Below, piece after piece: positions 49,849 through 61,906 of a stretch of 64,000 nucleotides of DNA. Numbering within the stretch: position 1 is the stretch's first letter; every line of letters begins with the position of its first letter. The position numbers were made by a program, and so were the translations under genes. Source of the stretch: Penelope pileata (Eukaryota; Chordata; Aves; Galliformes; Cracidae); contig WBMW01001308.1 of assembly GCA_013396635.1 (NCBI GenBank), positions 415,708-479,707 on the forward strand, given 5' to 3'. Below the pieces are notes generated by a model. It searched no databases. It was not told where the DNA came from and saw only the letters and a list, made by a program, of their open reading frames with translations.

Positions 49849-52800
49849 CCTTCTCAGCTTCCCACTTATTGTGGGAATTGGTGTTTTTTTTATTTTTATT
49901 TTTTTTATTTCTGGTTTTCTGTCCAACCTTGCTCTAAATGTGCTCTGGAATAGAGCTTCTCCTAAGCAGGAGAGACTCTTTGTGTGCTAAGCACTGAATC
50001 TGTGCTCCACTGCCCTGCAGAGCTGGGCTCTGAGCTCTGTCCACTTTGCAGTATCAAGGGCACTAAGCCCTTATCCTCTGCAGATCTTGTCTGGAGGTGC
50101 AGCTTGCAGATCTCAGCCCCTGCCTGAATGCATCTGGGAGGAGACTAATCCTGAAGCAATAAATGCTTATTTCATGTTTATTTTATTTTACTTTTTCTAC
50201 AGCTGAGTGGTGCTCTTGGAGCATCTTTATTATGAAAGCAGTATTTAGTGCAAGCCAAAAAGACAGTTGTATCTCACCCAAGATCTGCACACCGCTGGGG
50301 ACCCAGCTGGGGGATGTGGTCACTGGGGTCACTGAGAGCTGGTGGATGTGTTTTAGGACCAGGGCTGGCTGGGTATGGTAGGGAGGGTGATGCACCTTGA
50401 ATTCTGCATGTGGGCATTCACGTAAACATTTTTTTCTTCCTACATGAAGCTGACAGTGAAAGGGTTTTCTGTCTGAAAACGAGTTGTGGTCCACAACGAA
50501 TGACACGCAATGTGCAAGAACCTGAAAAAAGAAGCCTTCCTCCCTAAAATGTGACATTCTAAAAATCCTCATTTTGAAATAATGCACAGTAGATTAATTT
50601 TGCCTCATGCAATAAAATAAAAGCCTCCCTTAAATGCATTTATTATTCTTACACTTCCCACAGAGTATCTATGAGATGCTGAGTCACTCAAGCACCACGT
50701 TTCAGACTCAGTGTCTCCTGGAACGTCTTGGGGGCTCTGCTGGGCCTGGGTCAGCTCTGAAGGGCCACATCCTGTGATGCCAATGGCACCTGGCAGCGAG
50801 GCCTGGAGCTTCACCTCCTGCAAAACCCAACCGCTCTGCTAAGGAGCACTTCAGGTTGTGCCGGGAAGAGCTGAGTTCATGCCAATGAGTTCTTCAATTT
50901 GTCAGAACCATTTTAATAGCAAATTCTCATTCTCCTCAATTCCTCTGCTCTCATGCTTGCAAGAGTGCTTGAAAGTTATTTGTCCTCGAGGCCACGGGTA
51001 TGTGAAGAGGCTTTTTCCGTAGCTGTGCCCATCAGCCCTTCCCCTGTTCCTCCTCCTGTCTGCTTAATTTCCTTCTGCACAGAGCTGTCCTCGGCTGTTC
51101 TGAGGCTCTGTTCCCTGGAGTTCTTCTTCCCCGGCAAACTCAGATGCTCAAGTGCTTTGTCCTCAGCATTTAGGGGTGATTTCACAGTGCTTCACCGCAA
51201 TTCTGATTTCTATATACACACTTCAAAATTACTTCAGCAAACTGAAACACTTGCACATCAGCAAAACAGGTTCTGATGAACCCATGCTCTGCACATCCAA
51301 GTGCCTGTGACCCAGACAGGGTACTTTTATATAACAAGCTTTTGTCTCTCAATAATTTTCTGCCTGTAAATTCAAGCTCTTCTTTTAGAAAAATCTTCAG
51401 GTATGAAAACAGTCCTCTATTTCCTCTGTTTACATTTGAGTGTGATAAAACAACAACCCTCTCCTCATGTTGGAATTAGTCTGCTGCATTTTTTATATTG
51501 TTTTGCTCTGTAGAATTTTCTGCTCATTGGAACAAAGTAAGTACCTCTTGCTAGTCCAACTTTTATCCCCTCACATCCCCTGTTGGTTTTCTTCATCATT
51601 CACCACCATTTGGGGCAAGATGATTTTATTTAGAAAAGATCCATAACTGCATCTGCCATGCACAAAGGTGCACCTTGTGGTGATCACAGCTTCTTTCCTT
51701 GGTTAATGCCTTTCCTTGGTCACATTTCTGAGGTCAAAGGCTGAGAGAAGGTTAATAGCACAAGGTTTGGGGCAAGCAGGCTGATTCCACCCCCTCCAGT
51801 GTGAATCTGTGTGTGCTCTTGCAATGAACAGACCATTAACTTGGCAGTGCAGCTGCTGAGCAATGCCTTGAAACACTTCAGCTCTCCGGTCGAGGTGACA
51901 GCAGTCCATTAGAGCAATGTCTGAGCTCTCTCTGTGCTGGGGGACCACTACCCTTTCTCCCTTCTGCCCCATCAGAATAAGAAAGGAGATGAAGCTGGGC
52001 TGGTGTTGTGTGTCCTGGTGCAGAGCACAGGGTGAGCCCGAAGCCGGAGCACTTGTGAAGACATCCCTGTCCCGTGGCCAAGCAACCAAGAATGCTTTAC
52101 CCAAAACATGAGTCTCAGTGTGGCTTGGGTTAAGCTGGAAATAGATTTCCTTTCTGGGAGCTGGGCTGGGAAGATAAGCCTGGCATATATCTATAAGAGC
52201 TATTTGATTTTCTGTAGCAAACTGAGATTTAAATTAAAAGTAGCAAAATCCACCCTTTGGTTGCCTTCTCTCCCAGCAGTTCTGCAGCCCCCTGCAGCCT
52301 GGGGCAGCAGGAAGGGGTAACAGCAAGCCATGAACTCATCACTTCATCTCCCAGTGCAGGAAAACTGCACGAGCAGCTGATGAAAGTCCTCTTTATGAGC
52401 TGATTATAAGCATTCAACATTACCCTAGGCTGAATATGTCCATATTTTTGGCACATGTTTGATCCAGGTTGGACCTGAGTTTTATAAACGAGCGCTTGGT
52501 GCTGAGCCACCGCTGGAAGGAGACTTTCTCCCATCATTGTGCTCACAGGGGTGAGCATTACTGGCTATGGCAGCAGGCAGACAGTGGCTTCAGAGGAGGT
52601 TTGCCTGATGGTGGTGCTGGGGTTCCTCCCGAAAAATCTAAGGGGGAAAGCCATGAAGAAATACAGCAGATATGGCTTTGCTTCTCCCTGAGGCACCCTG
52701 CGAACAGTCAGGGTGGGCCATGTGCTTGTCCAATGAGTGAAGGAAAACCACTGGAGTGTCTGCAGGAGATAAATTCGGATACAGTTGCTGACAGCAAAGT

Positions 52801-55800
52801 CTCTTTATCACATTATCTGCCTCCTGAGCATATGAATTATTTGGGATTGGGATCTTGGGCACAGCTTCCAGCTCGAGGAATTGAGGAGGTCCTTGGCCCT
52901 GATGGGCAGGTGCAGGGTTCCTTGGGCCAAATCACACCTACGTGGGGCTCGAGCTGAGATTTGTGGTGATGGGGGGAGCACCTGGTGGGCCCCTGATTGC
53001 GGCTCCTCTAGCTGCAGCATGCTCCCTCTCCCTTGGCCCACCAGACCCCGGGTTTATTGAACTCGCAGGCGAGCTGCAGGCACCATCTGTTTTCCAGGGA
53101 CTTTAAGGATGTGTGGAACAGGGAGGAGAAGGTGGCTTAAGGAGTAATTGGAGGTCCCACAAGGATGTCTGGTTTTCTTTGAGGAAAGAGTGTTTTTAGG
53201 CAGGCTCTGTGTCCACAGCTTGCGATTCTAAGCGATGTGGTGCATTTTAACGTGCTACTGGGTGGTCGAGCGACATGGAGAGGCCTGACAAGGCTTATTT
53301 CACAGATGATATAAAGATGTAGCACTGCTCCTGCAGCACAGCTCTGTCAGAAACAAGGGGACAGCAGCTGGGAGAAGCCAAGCACAAGGCTTGGCTGGGC
53401 ACCAGCCTCAGGTTGGACATTTGCCTGCAGCAGGAATTCTTCCAGCTTCAGATCCCCTCTTTCCCTGATCCCCAGCTGACACGTGATTAGAAGGAAGGAG
53501 GGAAAAGCAACCTAAGAACAAGAAGTGTGACATCGAGCTGAACTGGAAGGGCTGGAATGGATGGAGGAACCTAAGGCTCAAGAAATTTTCTTCTCTCTGG
53601 TCTGCAGCCCCCAGAGATGCCAGAGGAGCAGAAGCTGAGCTGTACTTTGCTGCTTGATGAGATGATTGCCTTGCAAAAGGCTGAAAATATACACTGTATT
53701 AATTTTCATTTCATTGTGTCAGAAATGACTTGGAATATGGTTTTGTAACCAAGCAAGATCGTTCTTAACTCTCCCTGCTACACACTCAGCAAGAATTTAT
53801 AGGCAGTGTTAGAAGTATTCATATCCTTGCCTATTGTTTGTGCTGAAAACATCTCTTGAAAAAAGACTTGTTCTTCCTAATGCTCATCCTTAACACTGTA
53901 AATCAGGAGTGGGAGTGTGTGTATGCTCATCCTCTCCTGTGCTGACCATAACGTTCTGGGAATGTTTCTTTTTATGAATTAGAGCTACATTGCTCATCCT
54001 GATCCCTCCATCATTTGGGGAGAGATCTCTTGGCCCTCTGCTTTGATTCCCTGCAACCTTGCAGTGTTGGGACATGAAACACAGCTGACTGGCTAATCAA
54101 GGATCACAGCTAATGAAGCAATCCTCAGGACAAGTGAGAAGAGGAAGATATCCAGCCTGCAAAGGGAGACCCAAAGCTGTGTTCCCATCATTTTCGTTTG
54201 CTTGTGCTGGGCAGAGAAAGGGCAACACTGCTCTTGAAAAAGAGCAGTGGGAAAGTGGAGCAGCTCCACTGGACTCTGCTCCTTTTAGATTTACCTTGAT
54301 GAATTTGAGAGCAGAAACCGGCCTGAAGTGTGTATAAAAATTTATTAAAGCTTTGGGACAGATTGTGCTTTGCATGAGCATGTGGTGGGGGAGGGAGCAA
54401 GAATTTCCCTCTTCCTTCCCCAAGGAAAGTGCTATAGTCTCTGGCATTAAAAAATGCAGGACTTAGTGCGTTTATTTGCCCAACGTGACATCATTGAATG
54501 GCTCAGGGAAGGTCAGTCTGAGAGGGCTGGAAAAGGGAGAAGGCAATGTTCAACCTCCCTTCTCCAGTCACATCTCCTGCATGCCCCAGCACTGCTGGCA
54601 TCCCAAGGAGCCGCTCGCCCCAGCCAGAAGGTGCAGAGCCTCCTCCTCCACCCATGGGCATGCCACATCACTCCCAGGAAAGCCAGAAGGTCAATGGCAA
54701 AACCACACATCTTTCTTACTCCTTTCTTTCTGCTGGCTCTCCTCCTTCCTGGGGATGCTGCAGCTTCCCCGAGCCTGTCCCTTGCAGAGACAACAAGTAG
54801 GGAGATGAGGGGTGACAGTGTGCAGCACCCATGGGTGCTCAGGGGCACCTGGCTCTGCAGATATATCAACAGGATCTTCATGTCTGTGCAATGGGTTTAG
54901 AAAGCTCTGACGATAAGCTGAGCTGTAAGATTGCAAAAAAATATTACCTGTCCGCAGAGGAAAGGCATCTGAATTCACCCAAGGGGCCCGAGCACGCTGC
55001 CTTTCACTGGGGCACGCTGCCTGGTTCCCAACAGTGACAGCATTGGTTTTGCTGAGAGATTTAACATCTTCTTTACGTTGTTGATTTACTTCCTGAGGAG
55101 TAAGTACCATAACACATGCTCTTCTCCTATTTCATGGCAAGCCTTGTTCTTTGTTGTCAGAATACAAGCCAAAGGTGCACATTTTTCAAGGAATTGTTTG
55201 AATTACTTTCCTCATTCTGATTACTTTTCTTCACTTTTTCCTTCATCAGCCATCCCTTGGGTATTAACCTTGTATTTATACTCACATTAACCAGGGTCAG
55301 CATCAGAAAATGTTCTTGCTCTTGCTGTTGCTCAGCCACCTGGAGAAACAGAGAAAGGAGACAGTACCAGACACACACTAATTTCTAACACGTGTTTCCT
55401 GCCAGCTCTGGCCTCAGCAGCTCAACCACATAAGTCACTGCAGGAATAATTGCCATTTCAGTGCAGCCCTTGGATGTGCAGGAGGCTGAGAAAGCTCCGC
55501 TGTGCGGTTTGTGTCCTGGTGAATATCAGCAGGCTGAGAGCCAGAAATGAGCCTTGGTACAGACCAGCAATGGACGATGCCCAAAAGATTCATAGCTTGG
55601 CATCTATTGGAATATTTGCGTTAAGGTTGTAGAATAATGAAAGGAAACAGCTGTAAATTGTGACTTTTTTTTTGTATTTTTTTTTATAAAAGTGACTTCT
55701 GAATATTAGAGAAGTCTGGCTGTGGCATATAGGACCTTTGTGGCCAATAGACTTGTTCTGCCCAAAGAATGAAGGCTTCTGGCATACAGTGGCTGGCACA

Positions 55801-55984
55801 CGGTGACCAGTGGTTTGGTGGCCTGGAAAAGATGCTGTCAAATAATGAGAGAAAAATCTGCAGCTATTTATTTAGCCTTTGTCTGCAAGTGGATAAACCG
55901 TATCTCATCTAAGCAACCAGGAATTTTCATTTCCATGTATGATAATTTGCACATTTAGACGGAATGGGATTTTTCCAAAGTATT

Positions 55985-56017
55985 TTGCTCTTGCCTTGCT
56001 CTTGCCTTGCTTTTGCC
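55985..56017. repeat. 11-bp tandem repeat, 3 copies
   Basis: The unit ttgctcttgcc occurs twice exactly (55985-55995 and 55996-56006) and a third time with one change (56007-56017). Confidence 0.9.
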
Positions 56018-59000
56018 CACATTGGAGCAGACGGGAGTTTTAGGGCTGAGCTCAGTGTGAACAGAGCTCAGGTTTGGAAAACCCAGCGGTCCCCATGGCA
56101 ATTAGGTCACAGCATGTGGTGGGGGTTGTTTGCTGTGTACTCAAGGATGTTCCCAGTTCTCACCTCATCGGGAGTCCCAGGAGCCTCGGGGCTGAGCCTG
56201 GCCGGGAGCACTGCTCACAGCGGAGCGATGCTGCTCGTAGCTGGGGATGGTGCTGCAGACACTGCTCTGCCATTGAGAGGTGAAGGCAGCTCGGGTCGAG
56301 CAGCCCTGAGCCTGACTTCTCCTGAAGTGAGCATCCTGATATTCAGGTCTGCCGTCCTATAAGTTCTGAATCCAGTGATCAAATTTATCCAAACTGAAAG
56401 AGTGAGCTCAGAATTAAATACTTAGAAGTTCAAGAGAGTAGAAGTGATGTATATTGTCCTGGCTGAGAGACATTACAGAGCGGCTTATGCAGAAGATGCT
56501 CCAGAGCCTCCACGTGTGACAACTGCTCTGAAGAGCCCCACACCAACTACCTGACCTTTAAAATCAATCAAAAGGAAAAAAAGCACGGAGAGAGACAGGC
56601 TTTGTTGATTTTGCTATTCACAGCATACATCTCTGCATTAAAACTCCCAAAGAAGTCAATACCCTAATTTCTATCCTTTTTTTCTCTTTTAGCAGTGGGA
56701 ACCTGGTTTCTTTTAAATATCTCTGCCAGGCCAATGGGACTGCCAGGCCAGGAAACTTTCCGACCGTGCACAGGATGCACGGTGCCTCGAGCTGACCGCT
56801 GCTGTGGAAACTCTGCGAGCACCAGGAGAACCCAGCGCAGGGAGGCAGCCTGGCCGGGTTTCCATTACGCTGTTTGTTACCTCTTCTCTTATTTCAATGG
56901 ATGCAAAATCTTTTTTCCAGAGGTAAAATATTCCTGTTAGAAATGTGGTGCTGGAGGGAATCCCTTCCCCATGCAGCCCTGCCCAGCAGCGGGGATCACA
57001 AATCACTTCTGACTATTTCTTCCATGCGGTAATTCCTAAAGAAGTGACCCTTCTGCCAGCTGCCTTCCTTGCTTTTGGACTTTCCTCATTTCACCACAGG
57101 GACGATGGAGCCATTTTATGGCTTTGTTTTTTCCTAATGCAAGCTCTGCCTGGTGCTGCTTGAGTGGTTTTCTCCTGGTGCTTGGCTCTCCCCTCTTCTG
57201 GGAACTCATGCAGGGATGATGGAGGGAACGAAGGATGGAGATGGGGAGGGGACCTCAGGCCTCCCAGCTCCACTCACTCTTTCCATCACCTTGCTGATCT
57301 CACCTAGTCAAATTTTCTTTGTCTTCCAAAAATCTGAAAGCTGTAGCCACTGCAAGCCTTCCCCACTGCTGTATTAAAACCATCCTAAGGCTGCAGCTGT
57401 GGGTGAACACCATGAGGACCTCCCAGGTGGGTCCACGCCTGTCCCCGGCTCTGCCCATCGCAGTTGCTGCTGTCTGTGTGTCTGTCTGCCCAGGGAAGGA
57501 GCCCATCGCGCTCGGCTCCGCTAACCCAGTGACCAGGGCTTGGGGTCCTCAGCCATTTTTTAACTGCTGTCAGAGGTATTCTTTATGGGCCACTGAGCAG
57601 GATTCCCTTGTTGAGTCAGTTCTTAATTAGCATGGCTTAATATGATGTGTTTTTTTTCATCCTGAAAATACATTTGCTTTCAGCAGCAACAAATACCCCA
57701 CCCCTCACCTCTGGCACATGTGGCTGATGCAGGCAGGGGCAGCACAGGGAACAACATGGGGATGACTGGTGAAAGCCAGCAGCATTTAACACACTCCAGA
57801 GCCTTTCCCTTGTCACCTGCAGGGCCACTAACACACAGCCTGAGCCTGGCTGCCTGGGGATGGGGTGACACAGCCCAGCAGCTGCATGTTGCCACTGATT
57901 TGGATGTCAATGGTCAGGATTTTAAAGCCCAACTTGCGAACCTCCAGCTACTCTTTTATGTCCCAGCATCTGCCTGCAAGATGGAAACATCGCTTATTCT
58001 ATATATATATGTTTCTTAGTGTTTACTCAGGAGCAAATGGATTCCCACTGCCGCCATTCAGCTCAGGTCACAGAGGAGGTGGGAGAGGAACGCCTCTTTT
58101 TCTAAAAATAAATGCTCAGGGCTGGCTGGCAGCATCCCTCCTGCCTTTCCCTGCTGACTCCAGAGGCTGCACCTTGCTCCATGGGCTGTGGATGGGGCAT
58201 CCTGGCCAGATCGCTGCGTCCTGCACCCTTGTGGTACCCGATGCTACGGAAGGGCTTTGCTGGCTGCATTTTTAGGCTGAAAAAAAGCACAGGGCTGTAT
58301 GTGTGTGTTTTTGTGGTGCATTTCAGTGCATGTCTGGGAGATCAGGAGTGCTGAAGCGATGACACAAAGCTGGCAGCTGCAACGTGCTCGCTCCCGAGGA
58401 CCCCGGACCTCGGCGCGAGCTGTCTGTGCAGCCGGGGGATTTTGCTTTCAATTTTTCTGTAACTACCTTCTATGGTCCATAAACTATATTGTTTTCATTT
58501 AATTCCGGGAACATAATGAATTTCTGTGGGCTTGTTTCCTGTTCAGTGTAATATCTTTGCTAGATGTGAGGTTTATTTCACAAGCTAGTTATAAATTCAC
58601 TCCGACTCCCAATTGTTTCATCTGGGGAGCAATCAATAAAAAGAAACATGAGGGAGATTTTAGACCCTTCACATCCACTGAAATTCAGAGATGTAAATCC
58701 ATCGTCTGAGTTTTTTTTTTTTCCTGAGTGCTGAGTAATGTTGGAAAAATGTTAAACCTCGCACGAGTACCGCAGTGTGCCTATGTGACAGCCAAAGTGT
58801 GAAATTCTCTCTTTTTTACCCCCAAAAGAGTTTTTGGCATAAAAAATCATATTGAGGCAATGAAAAGCTGCCAAAACTGGAGGCTGTGTTGGTACTGGGG
58901 TGCCTGGGTGGAAGGGGAGGGATGGCAACACCCTATGGCCACTGGCACCGGGCTGCAGGAGAAGGAATCGCTGTGAGAACAAAACAAGGGAAAGAGAAAT

Positions 59001-61878
59001 CAGTAGGAATGACCAGAATTGTTCAAAAATGTGTTGTTTTGTACAAATACCTCATCTGAGCACATTGGCAGGTTGGGAGGCAGCCAGTTTTCAGTGTAAC
59101 AGAGGCTCTACCTTCCCTGCTTTGCTCTTTTCCTGGTGTTTTGTAGAAATGTCTGCATCGTTTGCAGGGGGCTGCTGCTTCCCGTCCCACTAACTTCCCT
59201 TCATGCCCTTACCTCAGCCTGATTGATTTTGCATCGTTTCAGCATCAAATGGGTCATACTATTTTTCCCTCCGTTTCCTGAAACCTTGATGGGGGCCATA
59301 GGATAAAAGCGAACCTTCCTGCACCTAATCTGCAGCCGCCCCTTCTGTGCCTCCCGGATGAAACGTGCAGAGTACAGCCAACATCTGGCTATCAGCAAAT
59401 AGATTTAGAGCAGCAGATATATAGTTTATTTTCTAGATTTATCCCCTTTATTTTTTTGCCAATAGTGAGAAGCCGGGGAGCTGCTGAGCTCTCTTTTGAA
59501 AATCCAGCCAAAAACATGCCTGGTTCTCCTCTCACTTGTGTGGGGCAGTTGGAGCTCGCTCGTGCTGTGGCACAAAGAGAAGGGACACACACTCCGGGGT
59601 CACGAGGCTGGGGTGTACCTGGCAACCTGCTCTGCTCTCACAGCCACGTTGCCTTTGGTTTCTCCTTGGTGTTACGATTCTAAAGAAGCTCACAGCCTTT
59701 TTATGAGCACAAGTGTGCCGCACATAGGACCCACTGCTGTGCCACGAGCCAGCTGATCTCCACTTCTTTCTGTGCTGCTTTTCTGCACAGACAATAAAGT
59801 AATAAACAATAATTGCTTTGTGCCTGAGATGGATCACTTTTGCTTGAAGGCAGACCCAGCAAGCTTGTGCTTCTTTTGCCGGGGGATATTTTGCTCCGGC
59901 TGCTCTCTCCTTTGCTGCCTTTGAGCACTTGTCCTTTCTTTCCCTTTATGCCCACGTGCTAAACAGAAGCACAGGACCTGCCTGTGAGGCATAGGCACGT
60001 GCTGGCTCACAAAACAGTAACAAAAGCTTTGCAAAGTCCTCTCTCCTGCTCTCTTCATCCATTCCAGTGCAGAGTGAACCAAACTCGCACGAACCACCAT
60101 CAGAGCAGGCTACAGGGTGGGCAGGGAATAAATTTACAGGAGATGATTCTGCATCCAGGTGTGTTGCCAGCCATGTGATGCTTTCATAATGAATGAGGTT
60201 GCCACAGAGCTTAGGTATAATTTAGGACATGATGTTGTTAGTTAAAAATAGGCTTTTGTTCTATCTTTACACAGTAAATGAACCAACTTGTACTCATTTT
60301 TTACATCTCTGCTGCCCACTGATCAGCCCAGTTTCAGTCTCTCAGCCCGATGTGCTGTGATGGGGCAGGAGGGAGTGCAGGAGATGGACCAAATGTGGCT
60401 GCTCGTGGCCTGGGCTCTGTCAAATTCCCCAATGCAGTTCCATCAGCACCCTTAGGTGGATCAGCAGGAATACAGAAAGAAAGGGCAGGGATCTTAAGGC
60501 CCAGCAATCAGCAGTGGCTGTTGACATCTTCAGGTGCCTCCTACGCACTGCCTGGGATGCGACAAGGGACTTCGGCGTGCACAGAGCCTGGTGCAGGGAT
60601 TTGCACATCTCCTCATGACAGCTGGGAGCAGCCCAGCCCCTGGATCTGAAATAACTGCTGAGAGAGCCCAGCCTGCCTGTGAGCGCAGATGTGGAAGCAT
60701 TTCATTTTTTTCATTCTTTATTTTTTCAGATTTGGAAACATTTGTTGTCTCAGGAGGAAAAAAATACAAACCGGCAACAGGCTCACTCCTTGTTCTGTTT
60801 GTGTTTAGGAGATGTCCCAGCGCGCAGCTGTCATGGAAACACGGAGGAGCACGATGCTGTGGGGACCTGGCCACGAGGCTGCAGGTGGGGGCTACAGCTC
60901 CAGAAGTCACCAAATGCATGAAGCACTTCCTCACAGCAAAGCCCTGTGAAACAAACCCTCGAGGAACTGCTTTTGGAGGAAGATCCAAACCCATCCGTTG
61001 TGCTCGGCTCTGACCATGCCATCTCATACTCTCGGTTCAGGCTGGAAATGCAGCGTGGTTCCACGGCTGTGTTCCTCCCAGCAATGGGGAAGTGTCAGGA
61101 GTAAGCTTTTTGCCCAGTGTTTTGATGCTTCCATTTTCAGTTCTGCTTTAGACACTCAGGAGGGAAGATCAGCAAAACCTCTGTGGGAACAGAATCGGGG
61201 CTGGATCAGCCCATTGGATGTCTCATGGAAATTTGGACTTGAACGCACTTCCTTATGAGCTTGTCTTCTGGCTGAGTTTCCTCCAGGACTTGTGATTTTT
61301 TAAAATTATTCTTGGCCTTTTTTAGGGGAGATTCTTTGTAATCTAGATTTCAAACTCTAGCCCGCTGCTCCATGGAGATGCTCCATGCTGTGGAGCAAGC
61401 ATCGAGCACCACGGTGGCTGCTCGAGGCTGCCTGCAGGACGCTCCTCCATGGGTGTTTGGAAGGAATTTGCCCATGGAGAAAGTTCTCCCTCACCTGTAA
61501 TAATGAGAGCTCAATTAATGCCCAGAACACAATGATGGACACCATCCTTTCCCACGCTGGGGTCACATCCTTACCCTACTGATATCACTGGCAAAATGCT
61601 CGTGCTCTCAGTAGTTTCATCCCCAGTTTCATTTTTTATTATTCCTCGCTCAACCCATTAATTTATTCTTCCTCCTTGTTCTCACTCTACTGCTTTCTCT
61701 TCTGACTCTGTATGTGCTCATTTCGTGTGTTCACCCCTTCTGCTGGCGGTGGGTCGGCGTAAATCAGCGCAGGCAGCAGCCAGCCCGCTCCCTCCCCTCG
61801 GAGCTGCAGATCCGTGATGTTGCCTTGCAAGAATCTGCAGTGACTCATTGCCTCTCCCTGACCTCCTGCCAATAACAC

Positions 61879-61906
61879 GGTTAGTTATAACCAGTTAATT
61901 AACTGG
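61879..61906. promoter_or_regulatory. overlapping palindromes with homeodomain- and Myb-like cores
   Basis: An interrupted dyad (ggtta, four bases, taacc; 61879-61892) runs into a perfect 16-base palindrome ccagttaattaactgg (61891-61906). The palindrome contains TTAATTAA and two inverted TAACTG cores, which resemble homeodomain and Myb recognition sequences. About one perfect 16-base palindrome is expected by chance in a window this size, so a regulatory role is only a possibility. Confidence 0.2.

Noticed and set aside
56763..56783. Perfect 8-bp-arm hairpin (accgtgca / tgcacggt)
   Set aside because: Hairpins of this size with small loops are expected by chance in 64 kb, and no T run or gene end follows.
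60530..61027. Two ORFs of about 160 codons overlapping on opposite strands
   Set aside because: Neither translation has a recognisable domain. Stop-poor sequence on both strands is a base-composition effect and there is no splice or start context support.
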